Shown here one piece after another: positions 1 through 8,639 of a stretch of 64,000 nucleotides of DNA. The notes beneath the pieces were generated by a model. The model did not search any database. It saw only the letters and a list, made by a program, of their open reading frames with translations, and was not told the DNA's origin. Position 1 is the first letter of the stretch. Every line of letters begins with the position of its first letter. Source of the stretch: Bacillus sp. AFS088145 (lineage in GTDB: Bacteria; Bacillota; Bacilli; Bacillales; Bacillaceae_G); the NCBI RefSeq assembly GCF_002564465.1, contig NZ_NUUX01000013.1, positions 504,107 to 568,106 on the forward strand, written 5' to 3'. Position numbers and translations under genes: made by a program.

Positions 1-411
1 AACCATCACGATGTGAGTAATCGCTTGATCTTTTTCAATAATATCTCTTAACTCTTCTTCTTTAGGAAGCTCTTCATATGCAATGCTATATTGGATGAAA
101 TTGAGTCCAATATATTTAGCCATTTTCACAATACGTTCGCCATATGCTCCATTCGTTACAATCAATACTTTGTCATTCCTTGAGGTTGTTGAACTAATAA
201 CTGATTCAACTGCAAATGTTCCGCTACCTTGCATTAAAACAACTGTATAATCTTTTTCTGATGCATTTGCTAGCTCTAGAAGTTGAGTTCTAATTTTTTG
301 TGTAATGTCTTTATAATCTTGATCCCAAGTACATCGGTCAAAGAGCATTTCTTCTTTGACCGTACTTGTAGTAGTTAATGGACCTGGTGTTAATAATTTA
401 TAGTTTTTCAT
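1..411 (-). CDS. phnW: 2-aminoethylphosphonate--pyruvate transaminase, N-terminal part (cut by window edge)
   Basis: PLP-dependent aminotransferase that moves the amino group of 2-aminoethylphosphonate to pyruvate, giving phosphonoacetaldehyde and alanine; first step of cytosolic 2-AEP breakdown. The 137 visible residues start MKNYKLLTPGPLTTT, typical of PhnW, followed by a CTWDQDY segment and the small-residue stretch MQGSGTFAVES, which in this fold contacts the PLP phosphate. A GGGGATG ribosome site precedes the ATG. It follows the transporter genes on the same strand 21 bases after the binding-protein stop, so it is the fourth gene of the operon. The catalytic lysine and C-terminus lie outside the window. 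Family assignment is strong; the 2-AEP role is supported by the neighbouring ABC system. Confidence 0.9.
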   Translation of the reverse strand, partial: MKNYKLLTPGPLTTTSTVKEEMLFDRCTWDQDYKDITQKIRTQLLELANASEKDYTVVLMQGSGTFAVESVISSTTSRNDKVLIVTNGAYGERIVKMAKYIGLNFIQYSIAYEELPKEEELRDIIEKDQAITHIVMV

Positions 412-432
412 GGCTTTTCATCCCCTTAGAAA

Positions 433-1425
433 TTATTTTGCAGCATTAAAGAACTGTTGGTGCTCTTCTAATAATTTAACTGTTAATGGTTGACTAAATT
501 TCATAGAATGAGCTGGTTTATGTTCGTCGCTAACAGTTTCTCCTTTGTATAAAGCAACTGGGTAATTTTTGATTAAATCTTTACGAGCATCTTTAATAAT
601 TACTTCCGCCATTTTCATTGCTAATTCATTTGATTTCTTATCTTTTTTAACAACTGCAACTGATTCAGTTAATGAGAAGTTTCCTTCTGTTGGATCTACA
701 TAGTCAATTGGTAACCCTGATTTTTTATCTAATACTGCTTGGTGACGTAATCCAATACCCGCTGCAACCTCGCCAGCTTCTACTTTCTTAATTGGACCTG
801 AACCTGAGCTCTCTAAATGTGGACCACAGTTTGCGATTAAATCATGTAAAATGGTTTTACCTTCTACTTCTCCATACTGAGTAATAATTGCTTGAATTAA
901 TAACCAGCCAGTTGAAGAATCCATGATATTTGGAATTGATACTAAACCTTTAAATTCTGGTTTTGCTAAATCTTTAATTGAAGTTGGCATTGGTAAGCCT
1001 TTTTCTTTCATTACTTTTGTATTTACAAAGATTGATCCTGTGTTAGCTAAAATTGGTGTATAGAATGAAGGATATTTCTCTAATGAATTAGTTTTAAACG
1101 TTAAGTCTTCAAACATATTATGTTTTTCTTGGGCACTATCTAAGAAATATGAACTCATAGTTACTAAATTCGCTTCGATTTTATCGCCTTCTGCCATAAG
1201 TTTTCCACCTAATTCCGAAGTACCAAATGTTTGAAACACATATTTGCCTTCATAACCTGCTTTCTTTAATGCACTTTCCATTGATGTAATGGCTTCTTCA
1301 TCGCCATTCGTATAAATAACAACTTTACCTGAGGCATTTGTTTTTGAACTATTACATGCAGTTAATGAAAAAACTAAACATAATGCGAATAATGACAACA
1401 TGATTCCTTTAAATTTCTTAAACAT
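433..1425 (-). CDS. 2-AEP-type ABC transporter substrate-binding lipoprotein
   Basis: 330-residue extracellular solute-binding protein. The N-terminus has a lysine-rich start, a hydrophobic segment and lipobox LTAC, so Cys24 should be lipidated and the protein anchored outside the membrane. The mature part resembles the iron/polyamine/2-AEP class of binding proteins (VVIYTNGDEE near the start, a GSGPIKKVEAGEVAAGIG segment in the second lobe). It sits between the fused permease gene (40 bases upstream) and phnW (21 bases downstream). This gene order is what assigns the ligand: phosphonate 2-AEP is inferred from context, because the class also binds Fe3+ or thiamine-type ligands. Confidence 0.85.
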   Translation of the reverse strand: MFKKFKGIMLSLFALCLVFSLTACNSSKTNASGKVVIYTNGDEEAITSMESALKKAGYEGKYVFQTFGTSELGGKLMAEGDKIEANLVTMSSYFLDSAQEKHNMFEDLTFKTNSLEKYPSFYTPILANTGSIFVNTKVMKEKGLPMPTSIKDLAKPEFKGLVSIPNIMDSSTGWLLIQAIITQYGEVEGKTILHDLIANCGPHLESSGSGPIKKVEAGEVAAGIGLRHQAVLDKKSGLPIDYVDPTEGNFSLTESVAVVKKDKKSNELAMKMAEVIIKDARKDLIKNYPVALYKGETVSDEHKPAHSMKFSQPLTVKLLEEHQQFFNAAK

Positions 1426-1465
1426 AAAATAACCCCACTTATTTTTATTTTTTATAAATTATTGA

Positions 1466-3091
1466 TTATCCCTTAATAACACTTTTTCTCTGGAAATAGT
1501 CACAGATGAATTTAACAATTAAATTCGTGAAAAAGATTAATAGAGATAATACAAATATTTCATCGTATTTTTGGAAGTGCTGAAGCTCTTTAATTTTGCT
1601 TGCAACTAATGAGGTTTCAGCTGTTATTAAGAAAATGATCCCACTCACCGTTACCATTGAATTAATAAAATAGTAGCTAATCATTTCAAAAACTGTTGAT
1701 TTAGAGTTTGGTAAAACAACTCGGTAAATTGTTTTAAACCATGAATCCCCCATTAATTCTCCAGTAGTTTCCCAACCAGGATTCATTTTAGAAAGTGAGT
1801 TTTTTGCTAATAAATAAGGTGTAGTAAAGAAATGAACGATGTTGCAAAGAATGATAATGGCAAATGTTCCTTTCAAACTACTATTATTGAAAAATAGTAA
1901 ATACGATAAACCTAAGACCATACCTGGAACAGTGTTTGTGAGCATCGAAATTAAATCAATGACTAGCTTAGATTTATTTTTTATAGCTGTTCGAACATTT
2001 AATAGTGCCGAGCTATATGCAAAAAGAGTTCCTAGTATTGCTGTTACCACTGAAACATATAAAGAATTTTTATAAACTCCTATTAAATCACTAGACTGAA
2101 AGGCATCTACGAAATGTTGTAGCGTAAAGGTTAATTTAAATGGATAACTAATAAAAAATGGAATGATGAACATTACTGCAAATACTGACAGGATTCCAAC
2201 TAAAATGATTGTAGAAATGATCCCGATACAAATATCTCTTACTTTATTGGAAATCATTTCAACGTTTGTAAATTTATCATAATGAAAATTGAATTTTTCA
2301 AGATAGTTTAGTAATAAAACGCCAAATACAGCAGGAACTAGCATTAATACTGCAATAACTGCCCCATTATTAAAATTAGGAATTGATCCAAGCATAACTT
2401 GATATAACTGGGTAGCTACAACGTAATATGTACCACCCACCGAAGCTGGAATACCGTAATCTGTAAAGCTTAATATAAAAGAAAGAACAAAAGCTCCACC
2501 AAGCGTTCCAAGTAATGGGCGAATAATTGTATTTTTGAAGCTTCTAAATGGACCGTCACCCATCAATTCAGAAACAACCATAAATTTTTTATCAATATAT
2601 TTAAAAGAATTATTAATTAATAGGAATGCAGCTGGTAATGTATAAATTACATATCCAATTAGCAATCCATTAAACCCATAAATTTCAAATAAGCTTTTTC
2701 CTAATAGTTTTGTTATTAAACCTTGTTGACCAAAGGAATAAATTATCGCAAATCCATAAGTAATCGTCGGAAGTAACATTGGTATGAGAATAACGATTTT
2801 CATAAATCCTTTTAAAGGTTGAATCAATTTCGTGCAGTTAATTGAATATGCCAGAATAAAAGCTAATATCGTGCTGACACAAGCAGTAATAGTAGAGATC
2901 TTTATACTATTCCAGACTGCTTGTACTAGGGTTTTATCTGACAGTATTGTAATATAATTAGTAATTCCAAAACCATGATCCGTTTCAAATGATCGATAAA
3001 ATAATATGATTAATGGTAGTAATAGAAATGAAACAAATAATAGTAGTATTGCTAAGTAAATAACTCGCATTTCCGGTTTAACTTTATGCAT
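1466..3091 (-). CDS. Fused double-domain ABC permease (2-AEP uptake)
   Basis: About 541 residues and roughly twelve hydrophobic segments, arranged as two MetI/BPD-type permease domains in one chain (first about residues 50-270, second about 335-530). Each carries the EAA-like cytoplasmic loop: VVSELMGDG followed by PLLG near residue 180, and ETTGELMGDS followed by VVLPNS near residue 445. Such head-to-tail fusions are known for 2-AEP (PhnU/PhnV-like) and ferric-ion transporters and replace a heterodimer. The start chosen is the ATG preceded by GGTGAG, four codons inside the longest frame; it overlaps the end of the ATPase gene by 8 bases, indicating translational coupling. Confidence 0.85.
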   Translation of the reverse strand: MHKVKPEMRVIYLAILLLFVSFLLLPLIILFYRSFETDHGFGITNYITILSDKTLVQAVWNSIKISTITACVSTILAFILAYSINCTKLIQPLKGFMKIVILIPMLLPTITYGFAIIYSFGQQGLITKLLGKSLFEIYGFNGLLIGYVIYTLPAAFLLINNSFKYIDKKFMVVSELMGDGPFRSFKNTIIRPLLGTLGGAFVLSFILSFTDYGIPASVGGTYYVVATQLYQVMLGSIPNFNNGAVIAVLMLVPAVFGVLLLNYLEKFNFHYDKFTNVEMISNKVRDICIGIISTIILVGILSVFAVMFIIPFFISYPFKLTFTLQHFVDAFQSSDLIGVYKNSLYVSVVTAILGTLFAYSSALLNVRTAIKNKSKLVIDLISMLTNTVPGMVLGLSYLLFFNNSSLKGTFAIIILCNIVHFFTTPYLLAKNSLSKMNPGWETTGELMGDSWFKTIYRVVLPNSKSTVFEMISYYFINSMVTVSGIIFLITAETSLVASKIKELQHFQKYDEIFVLSLLIFFTNLIVKFICDYFQRKSVIKG

Positions 3092-3845
3092 ATTTCTCAC
3101 CAAACAAGTTGTAAATATTATGTCTCTTAATTTGAAGCTGTTTTAATATAAACTCTTCAACAAATCGATTAGTTGGTTGGTTTATGATTTCACTTGGCGT
3201 ACCAAATTGCGAAATTTTACCTTCATTTATAATTAAAATTTTATCTGATAAAGTTAAAGCTTCTTCTGGATCATGTGTAACGATAATCGTCGTAAGTTTA
3301 AATTCTCGTGCGATTGATTTAATTCGTTCTTTAATTGATTCCTTTATGACACCATCTAGTGCACTTAAAGGTTCATCTAATAATAAAATTTTTGGCTTCG
3401 TTACTAATGTTCTAGCAAGGGCAACCCTTTGTTTCTGACCTCCAGATAGCTCTCCTATTTTCTTATTTAAATGAGGCTTTAATTCTAAGAAGTCAATATA
3501 TTCCTGTAATTCTTGATCCGATACAAGCCCTTTCTTATTCCTTAATCCATAAACAATGTTTTCATAAGAATTCAAGTTAGGAAAAAGTGCATAATCTTGG
3601 AAAACGATATTGAATCCTCTATTTTTCATTGGTGTTTTTGTAATATCTACATCATTGAATATTATTTGACCTTGATCCATTTGCGTTAGACCTAGAATTA
3701 GATTTAATAAAGTTGTTTTTCCACTTCCACTTGGACCTAGTAATGAGACGATTTCTCCAGTTTTAATTTCAAGATTTATATCTGTTAATACGACTTTTTT
3801 ATCAAACTGTTTGCTAACGTTTTGTAGTTTCAGCAAACCGTTCAC
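3084..3845 (-). CDS. ABC transporter ATPase (2-AEP uptake)
   Basis: 253-residue nucleotide-binding subunit, first gene of the operon. Walker A GPSGSGKTT (about residue 36), Q-loop VFQDYALFPN, signature LSGGQKQR, Walker B ILLLDEPLSALD and switch His in VTHDPEEAL are all present, so it should be catalytically competent. The spacing and the DPEEALTL segment are typical of the POT/Fe/PhnT type of importer ATPases. The start is uncertain: a GTG lies inside the AAGGGGGTGA ribosome site, and a TTG at 3836 has better spacing. It is transcribed away from the DeoR-type gene across a repeat-rich 200-base gap. Confidence 0.85.
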   Translation of the reverse strand: MNGLLKLQNVSKQFDKKVVLTDINLEIKTGEIVSLLGPSGSGKTTLLNLILGLTQMDQGQIIFNDVDITKTPMKNRGFNIVFQDYALFPNLNSYENIVYGLRNKKGLVSDQELQEYIDFLELKPHLNKKIGELSGGQKQRVALARTLVTKPKILLLDEPLSALDGVIKESIKERIKSIAREFKLTTIIVTHDPEEALTLSDKILIINEGKISQFGTPSEIINQPTNRFVEEFILKQLQIKRHNIYNLFGEKYA

Positions 3846-3875
3846 CCCCTTAAGTACAACCTTAGTATAAAATTC

Positions 3876-3957
3876 ATATGTAAATTCAATTAGCCTTTTT
3901 AGTAAATAATATGTAAATTGTCAGTAACTTTCGCATAAATTATGCACATATTTACAT
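3876..3957. promoter_or_regulatory. Candidate operator array between 2-AEP operon and DeoR-type regulator
   Basis: Two identical 11-mers, atatgtaaatt, lie at 3876-3886 and 3909-3919, exactly 33 bp (about three helical turns) apart. An inverted version, atatttacat, lies at 3948-3957, and a gcata-aat-tatgc inverted repeat sits at 3933-3945. DeoR-family repressors commonly bind spaced repeats of this kind, so these are proposed binding sites of the divergent regulator. The sites are read directly; the protein-DNA pairing is inferred. Confidence 0.55.
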
Positions 3958-4053
3958 TAAATTAACCAAACATTTGCATTACTACTATTGAAAATCTGCA
4001 TTCTTTTCATTAAACTGTAAGCAAATATAATTAAATACTGAATGGGTGAGGTT

Positions 4054-4815
4054 ATGTTTCCACTTGAAAGACAAAATAAAATTATCGATTTATTAAAATC
4101 AAATAATGTTTTAAAAATAACTGAGCTAACTGAAGCACTAAATATATCTACTGATACTTTACGAAGAGATTTAAATCTACTTGAAAAACAAGGCAAAATA
4201 GAGAAAATATATGGCGGTGCGAAAATAGCTGAATCGAAGTTCTTTGAATCATCAATGGAAGAAAGAATGGTAAGCCACTTAGAGGAAAAAGAAAAGATTG
4301 CCAGGAAATGCGCTGAACACATTGAAGATGGAGATTGTATTTATTTAGATAGTGGCTCTACTACACTACAAATTGCGAAATATATTAAAGATAAAAAGAA
4401 TTTAACCGTCGTTACGAATTCGATTCCAATCATCAATGAGTTAATGAATAGTTCGATTGAATTGATCATAATCGGCGGTAAAATTAGACGAAATGAACAA
4501 TCGGTCGTAACGTACGATTACTTATTTAATTTTAATGAATTAAATATTCTAAAGACGTTTATATGCGCGAGTGGAATTACAATTGAAAAAGGAATTTCCG
4601 ATTATAATTTAGAAGAGGCAATTACAAGGAAGAAAATAATTGAGTTATCTAACCTTAATTATGTAGCAGCTGACAGCACAAAATTCGGTAAGAACGTCAC
4701 TGTTCATATAGCATCGCTTGAAAAAATTGATTATATCATTACGGATTCTCATATTAATAAAAGTTTTATTTCTAAATTTAATAAGACAAATACAAATCTG
4801 GTAATTGCCGAATAA
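4054..4815 (+). CDS. DeoR-family transcriptional regulator, likely controlling 2-AEP uptake
   Basis: About 253 residues. N-terminal winged helix of the DeoR class (ERQNKIIDLLKSNN, then TELTEALNISTDTLRRDLNLLEKQG with the recognition helix), followed by a DeoRC sugar-phosphate-sensor domain with the typical IYLDSGSTT, VTNS and IIGGKIRR segments. The start at 4054 is chosen because family members begin a few residues before ERQ and GGTGAGG lies just before it; an in-frame ATG at 4042 has no ribosome site. Divergent from the 2-AEP operon, so the natural effector would be a phosphorylated or phosphonate intermediate (inference). A good terminator follows. Confidence 0.8.
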   Translation: MFPLERQNKIIDLLKSNNVLKITELTEALNISTDTLRRDLNLLEKQGKIEKIYGGAKIAESKFFESSMEERMVSHLEEKEKIARKCAEHIEDGDCIYLDSGSTTLQIAKYIKDKKNLTVVTNSIPIINELMNSSIELIIIGGKIRRNEQSVVTYDYLFNFNELNILKTFICASGITIEKGISDYNLEEAITRKKIIELSNLNYVAADSTKFGKNVTVHIASLEKIDYIITDSHINKSFISKFNKTNTNLVIAE

Positions 4816-4823
4816 ATAAAGGC

Positions 4824-4856
4824 AGGAGGGTCCATTTAATGGGACCCTCCTATTTT
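4824..4856 (+). terminator. Intrinsic terminator after the DeoR-type gene
   Basis: ggagggtcc (4825-4833) pairs with ggaccctcc (4842-4850) around an 8-base loop, followed by tattttcattt. Confidence 0.8.
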
Positions 4857-4894
4857 CATTTAAGAGATGAGTAGTGTTGAATAATATCAGGGCT

Positions 4895-5038
4895 GCAAAT
4901 AGTCGGAGAAAAGTGCAAATAAAGGTTCTGTCTATGCAATTAAATAGTTAAGTGCAATTAAATTCCGAGAATCCGCAATTAAAATTAACAAAACTGCAAT
5001 TAAATTCCAAGGAACCGCAATTATAATAAAAAATTCCC
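4895..5038. repeat. Seven-unit degenerate repeat with 21-bp period
   Basis: Units beginning GCAAAT or GCAATTA start at 4895, 4915, 4936, 4954, 4975, 4996 and 5017, giving spacings of 20, 21, 18, 21, 21 and 21. The best units read GCAATTAAATTCCnnGnanCC. The period is two helical turns. No protein is encoded across the array and no cas gene is near. Function is unknown. Confidence 0.75.
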
Positions 5039-5336
5039 CATACCAGTAAGGGTGTTATCCCCTAAAACTTATAGAACTTAGGTACTTTCTAAAATAGAAA
5101 ACTGCCAATTTGCTCTAAATCTTTCTATATCGAATAAAAAATTGATAGAACCTGCTAATTATCTATAAATGTATCGATAAAATCAATTAAAAATGATTAA
5201 CACCGCTAAGATACCCCACCGCAACAAATATTAACAACGTTCAGATCCTAAAACTGTTCAAATAAAAAAAAGGACTTCCATATGTCACCCTCTACGACTG
5301 ATGGAACCCCCATATTTTATGCTTTTCCTACCCTTA
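5039..5336. other. Intergenic stretch without a recognisable gene
   Basis: A+T-rich sequence between the 21-bp repeat array and the small minus-strand frames. I see no open frame with a ribosome site, no strong hairpin with a T-run and no known RNA motif. Confidence 0.5.
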
Positions 5337-5531
5337 TCAACAAACTCTCTTAGAATTTTTCTCAAAAAACCTAGTTTCATATTGTCCAGCTACGATATAA
5401 TTTTCATTTTCATTGTAGATTCTCCAGCCATGACTTTTTACGTAATCGCATGGAACAATTAATTGATTTTCTAAGTATATCCTTGAAACGGTGCTATAGC
5501 CTGAGTCATTTTGACTGGAGGTTGTATACAC
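5337..5531 (-). CDS. Small hypothetical protein or gene remnant
   Basis: 64 residues from a GTG; the frame is open a few codons further upstream (LFDGI before the GTG) until a TGA, and no ribosome site is evident. The sequence has a tryptophan/tyrosine-rich middle (KSHGWRIYNENENYIVAGQYETRFF) and no recognised family. Because the frame lacks a convincing start and directly follows a small membrane-protein gene, it may be the 3' remnant of a longer gene. Confidence 0.3.
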   Translation of the reverse strand: MYTTSSQNDSGYSTVSRIYLENQLIVPCDYVKSHGWRIYNENENYIVAGQYETRFFEKNSKRVC

Positions 5532-5562
5532 AATTCCATCAAAAAGGGTTCAATAAAACACT

Positions 5563-5757
5563 TTATCTTCGCTGATTCGCCCCCCTTACATAAAGGATAA
5601 TAATCGCAAAGATAATCATGCCACAAACAATAAAAGGCATTAAGCCTGAACTGTAAACCATATATATTCGAATATGACGTATTGCATTTACTACTATAAA
5701 AAGCACCATGCATATCCATAAAATTACAATAAGAGCCGCATTCTTATTTCTTCGCAT
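5563..5757 (-). CDS. Small two-helix membrane protein
   Basis: About 64 residues starting MRRNKN, with AAGGGG nine bases upstream of the ATG. Two hydrophobic segments (residues about 8-27 and 36-56) are joined by a short basic/aromatic loop, and the C-terminus is basic (RGANQRR), placing it on the cytoplasmic side. No family recognised. A typical Bacillus small membrane ORF with no informative neighbours. Confidence 0.5.
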   Translation of the reverse strand: MRRNKNAALIVILWICMVLFIVVNAIRHIRIYMVYSSGLMPFIVCGMIIFAIIILYVRGANQRR

Positions 5758-5921
5758 AAACATCAGCCCCTTCCAATAAAGCAACTACAAAAAATACTGT
5801 TTGTTTTATTATATAGTCGAATTAGCGAATCAATGACCATACGTTTTTGAGTATATGTAAAAGTTTAAAAAATTAAAAGGATAGCTAGGTTATTATAACC
5901 AGAGCTATCCTTTGGCATCCA

Positions 5922-6239
5922 TTATTGATAAATCGAAAAATCTATAATATCTGCATATGGCACATCATTTTTAATCTTATTTTCTAAATCAATAAGTGTA
6001 TATTTATGCCAATCCTCTAATCGATTCAAATCCCATTTTTGGACAAATAAATGGTGCAAAAATATTTCTCTCAATTTAAGAAAGATCGGGATTTGTTTTA
6101 CTATGTCTTTGCATAATAAGTTTTCTAGTTTATATCCTTTAAAAAAATACGTCATAAAAGTCTCAATAAACTGATCATTCTTTTGGTTAAAAGAGTTCTG
6201 TTGCCAATATGCATGATAAAAAGCTGTAGCAAAACTTGA
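5922..6239 (-). pseudogene. 3' remnant of an aminoglycoside-phosphotransferase-like gene
   Basis: An intact-looking 77-residue frame starts at an ATG (6155), but the same frame reads further upstream as SSFATAFYHAYWQQNSF before meeting TAA and TAG at 6240-6245. The FATAFYHAYW, FFKGYKLEN and IPIFLKLREI pattern matches the C-terminal region of APH/choline-kinase-like phosphotransferases, downstream of their catalytic loop. The kinase HxD and DFD motifs are missing, so the 5' two thirds of the gene have been lost. Family placement rests on motif memory, not on a search. Confidence 0.6.
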
Positions 6240-6397
6240 TTACTAAGCTTCCTTTTCATTGAGAGTCCCTACTATCTTATAAAATTTTATACAATCCCAT
6301 TTTTGTGTTCAGAACAAAAATATATTAAGATATTTTTAAGTGTTTAATCTTTTCTATATAAAATATTCTATCTATTCAATTTAAGGAGTTTTCAAAA

Positions 6398-6640
6398 ATG
6401 AGTATGCCTTTTGAATTTAATTGGTTAATTGTAACAAATGAGAACGCAATCCGACATGAGAACAATCTATTCACTTTAGAACTTAACGGGTACCATTTAT
6501 TTCCTATTGATACACCAATCAATGTCTCCAGACGAGATGATGAAAAGCCGTTTGGTATCGCAATTATACAGAAAATCGAATGGAGAAATAAGAATACTTA
6601 TATGGATTATGAACTAAAAGCAATTGATACAGTTAATTAA
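6398..6640 (+). CDS. DUF2584-like small protein
   Basis: 80 residues with an AAGGAG ribosome site 10 bases before the ATG. The pattern MSMPFEFNWLIVT, NLFTLELNGYHLFPID and IAIIQKIEWRN matches the DUF2584 family of Bacillus proteins of similar length. Cytosolic, beta-rich, function unknown. It is a complete single-gene unit followed directly by a bidirectional terminator. Confidence 0.7.
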   Translation: MSMPFEFNWLIVTNENAIRHENNLFTLELNGYHLFPIDTPINVSRRDDEKPFGIAIIQKIEWRNKNTYMDYELKAIDTVN

Positions 6641-6668
6641 AATGATACCATGACTTTTATTAGAACCT

Positions 6669-6700
6669 AAAAGGACTGTCAAAATGAGACAGTCCTTCTT
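6669..6700. terminator. Bidirectional terminator between convergent genes
   Basis: aaggactgtc (6671-6680) pairs with gacagtcctt (6688-6697) around aaaatga. The flanks give T-runs on both strands, serving the + gene at 6398 and the minus gene at 6735. Confidence 0.75.
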
Positions 6701-6734
6701 AGTTTGCTTGCTTTCAAATGCTCTACTTTGTACT

Positions 6735-7765
6735 TTATTTTGTTGTTTGCTTGTTAGGTTTAATAATCTTTAAGAGAAGTTGATCATTTTTATAAATAGT
6801 CATAGTTTTGTAGCCTGAAGGCAATCCTTTTACAACCACTTCATCAAACTTGCTTCCACTCGCTAAATGATAATATTTAGCAATAACAGCGCCATCCGTT
6901 GGAATATAACCATTTGTTAAATTGATCGTTAAAGTTCCATCCAAATTAGCTCTACCTGAAATATTTAATATATCACTTTGGCTATCCATATTTAAGTTGG
7001 TCAAACTATTTTGTATTTGATTAAAGTTCCCTTCAATTTCCAATCCGCCTTTAGCATTTACGTTAATTGTTCCACCATAATTTCTTACATTCCCAGTTCC
7101 AAAAGCATATTCATTATCAGCTTCTAGCGTACCACCTAAAATTAAAGTTCCACCAGTGTAAGTATTATTGCCTTGTAAATCAAGCTGACCAGTTCCTTCT
7201 TTTGTAAGCGAACCTACACCAGTAATGTCATTTTTCCATTCGTCTTGCTTTTCAAATCCTCCATGAGATGCATCCATATCCACAGTTACATTTTGATTAA
7301 AAGCACCATAACCATTTACTGCTGAAAACAGATCAAGTCGTCCCCAACCTTCTGAATCATCTAGTAAAGGATAGCCTGATTGAATACCTGTTGAGTAAAG
7401 TACCCAGCGACGTTGTGTCTCATCAAGATAAGGAAAACGTGTTTTTAATAGTACTTCTGCACCCTTTGGTACTACCATAGGTTTTGTTTTATCACCTGTT
7501 TGAGAAAATCCATAAGTCAATCTATTAATATAATTTTCTCTACTTTTTTTATAGTCACTATATAAATCGCTTGATGTTGCATTAGCTGGTGTCATTAGAA
7601 TTGATTGTGCCTGTTGATATGCATTTGCTTCAATATTAGCATTAGCGGGATCATTCAAAGTTGCAGCAGCTAATGCGGTTGCCGTCATACGTCCACCCAT
7701 AACAGCTAATGGTGAGTGCATTCCCGACAAAATGCGCGTGTTTCCAAGATCGCTATAAATTGAAT
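6735..7765 (-). pseudogene. 5'-truncated PAP2-type phosphatase with autotransporter-type beta-strand repeat
   Basis: The frame is open from a TAA at about 7768 and reads KINSIYSDLGNTRILSGMHSPLAVMGG, which corresponds to the C-terminal half of a PAP2/acid-phosphatase domain (SGMHSP carries a conserved His). There is no start codon with a ribosome site; the 331-residue version begins at an internal TTG. After about 150 residues comes a GTGQLDLQGNNTYTGGTLIL motif followed by GGTLEAD, the signature of passenger-associated beta-strand repeats known from Gram-negative autotransporters, then a beta-rich tail ending at residue 331. The N-terminal signal and first phosphatase motifs are absent, so this is most likely an inactivated secreted phosphatase. 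Confidence 0.65.
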
Positions 7766-7997
7766 TTATTTTTTAATTGGTAGAATCATCGTTTAATGTG
7801 TTAACAGTTTAATATTCAAGTCGGCGGAAAACCCTCTTCACTACAATGTATATAAGATTCCTTATAACCACACATGAGAAGGGGTGGTTTACTCTGCGGT
7901 TGAAAAATGTCTTTTGACCTAAAATGTCCTCCTTGTGATGGGGCATTTTTTAATACCAGGCTGGAAGCTCTTTGAAGCCCTTTTTTCCAAAATTAAA
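7766..7997. other. Gene-free junction upstream of truncated phosphatase gene
   Basis: About 230 bases with higher G+C than the flanks (for example gtcggcggaaaaccc). It contains an aaccac/gtggtt inverted repeat near 7870-7885 but no frame with a start. Probably the scar where the 5' part of the phosphatase gene was lost. Confidence 0.4.
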
Positions 7998-8025
7998 AAC
8001 GGATAGCTTTTCTTTGCTATCCGTT
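7998..8025 (-). terminator. Terminator after SGNH hydrolase gene
   Basis: aacggatagc (7998-8007) pairs with gctatccgtt (8016-8025). Read on the minus strand it is followed by TTTAATTTTG. Confidence 0.75.
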
Positions 8026-8040
8026 CATTTGAATCTTTTA

Positions 8041-8634
8041 CTACTCGTTACTTAACCCTATAATCGTTTGATATGCTTGTTTGGCTAATGCACTATGTCC
8101 AAGTTCGTTTGGATGTACTCCATCAGTGCCTTCAAAAAACTTAGATTTTAGATTCTGATGATGTTGAAATGGAATTCGAAAATCAATAAGTTTAAATTGA
8201 TTTACTTTTACCATTTGCTCGATTCGATTAGCTAACTCTTGTGCCTTCAGCACGAATGTTTCATAACCAGAAAACGGTTCCCACACTTCTTCATGATTGA
8301 TATGATCTATGTGAATTGGTGGATGGATTGCTACAATAGGTTGAATTCCATTGTGAATTGCTTGTTTTACCATCGAATAGATATTTGAAAGTATATATTT
8401 TATTTCAACATCCCACCATAAATCATTCCCACCTGCACAAATAATAACATGTGATGGATTGTTTAATACGACATCATGGTAGAATCGTGATAGCATACCA
8501 GTACTTGTATCACCTGAGATTCCTTTATTAATAATCTCGACTGATAATTCGTTTTGAAGAATAGTTGGCCATGCATCAACTTTTGATATTCCTAAACCTT
8601 CTGTAAGACTATCACCTATACATACTATTTTCAT
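8041..8634 (-). CDS. SGNH/GDSL-family hydrolase
   Basis: About 197 residues. Block I IGDSLTEG with the nucleophile Ser, block II Gly in KGISGDTSTG, block III GGNDLWW, and block V DGVHPNELGH with the catalytic Asp and His give a complete TesA/arylesterase-like active site. No signal peptide, so cytosolic. The start at 8634 is chosen because the family begins just before IVCIGDS; an ATG four codons upstream is possible. The gene overlaps or abuts the 3' end of the symporter gene, so it is probably co-transcribed with the transporter and may deacylate the imported compound (inference). Confidence 0.85.
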   Translation of the reverse strand: MKIVCIGDSLTEGLGISKVDAWPTILQNELSVEIINKGISGDTSTGMLSRFYHDVVLNNPSHVIICAGGNDLWWDVEIKYILSNIYSMVKQAIHNGIQPIVAIHPPIHIDHINHEEVWEPFSGYETFVLKAQELANRIEQMVKVNQFKLIDFRIPFQHHQNLKSKFFEGTDGVHPNELGHSALAKQAYQTIIGLSNE

Positions 8635-8639
8635 CTTTC

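Noticed and set aside
4895..5038. CRISPR array
   Set aside because: Units are only about 21 bp in total, degenerate and without distinct spacers; no cas genes nearby.
5471..5719. 82-codon minus-strand gene
   Set aside because: It overlaps the small membrane-protein gene in another frame, has Cys/Tyr-rich unlikely composition and no ribosome site.
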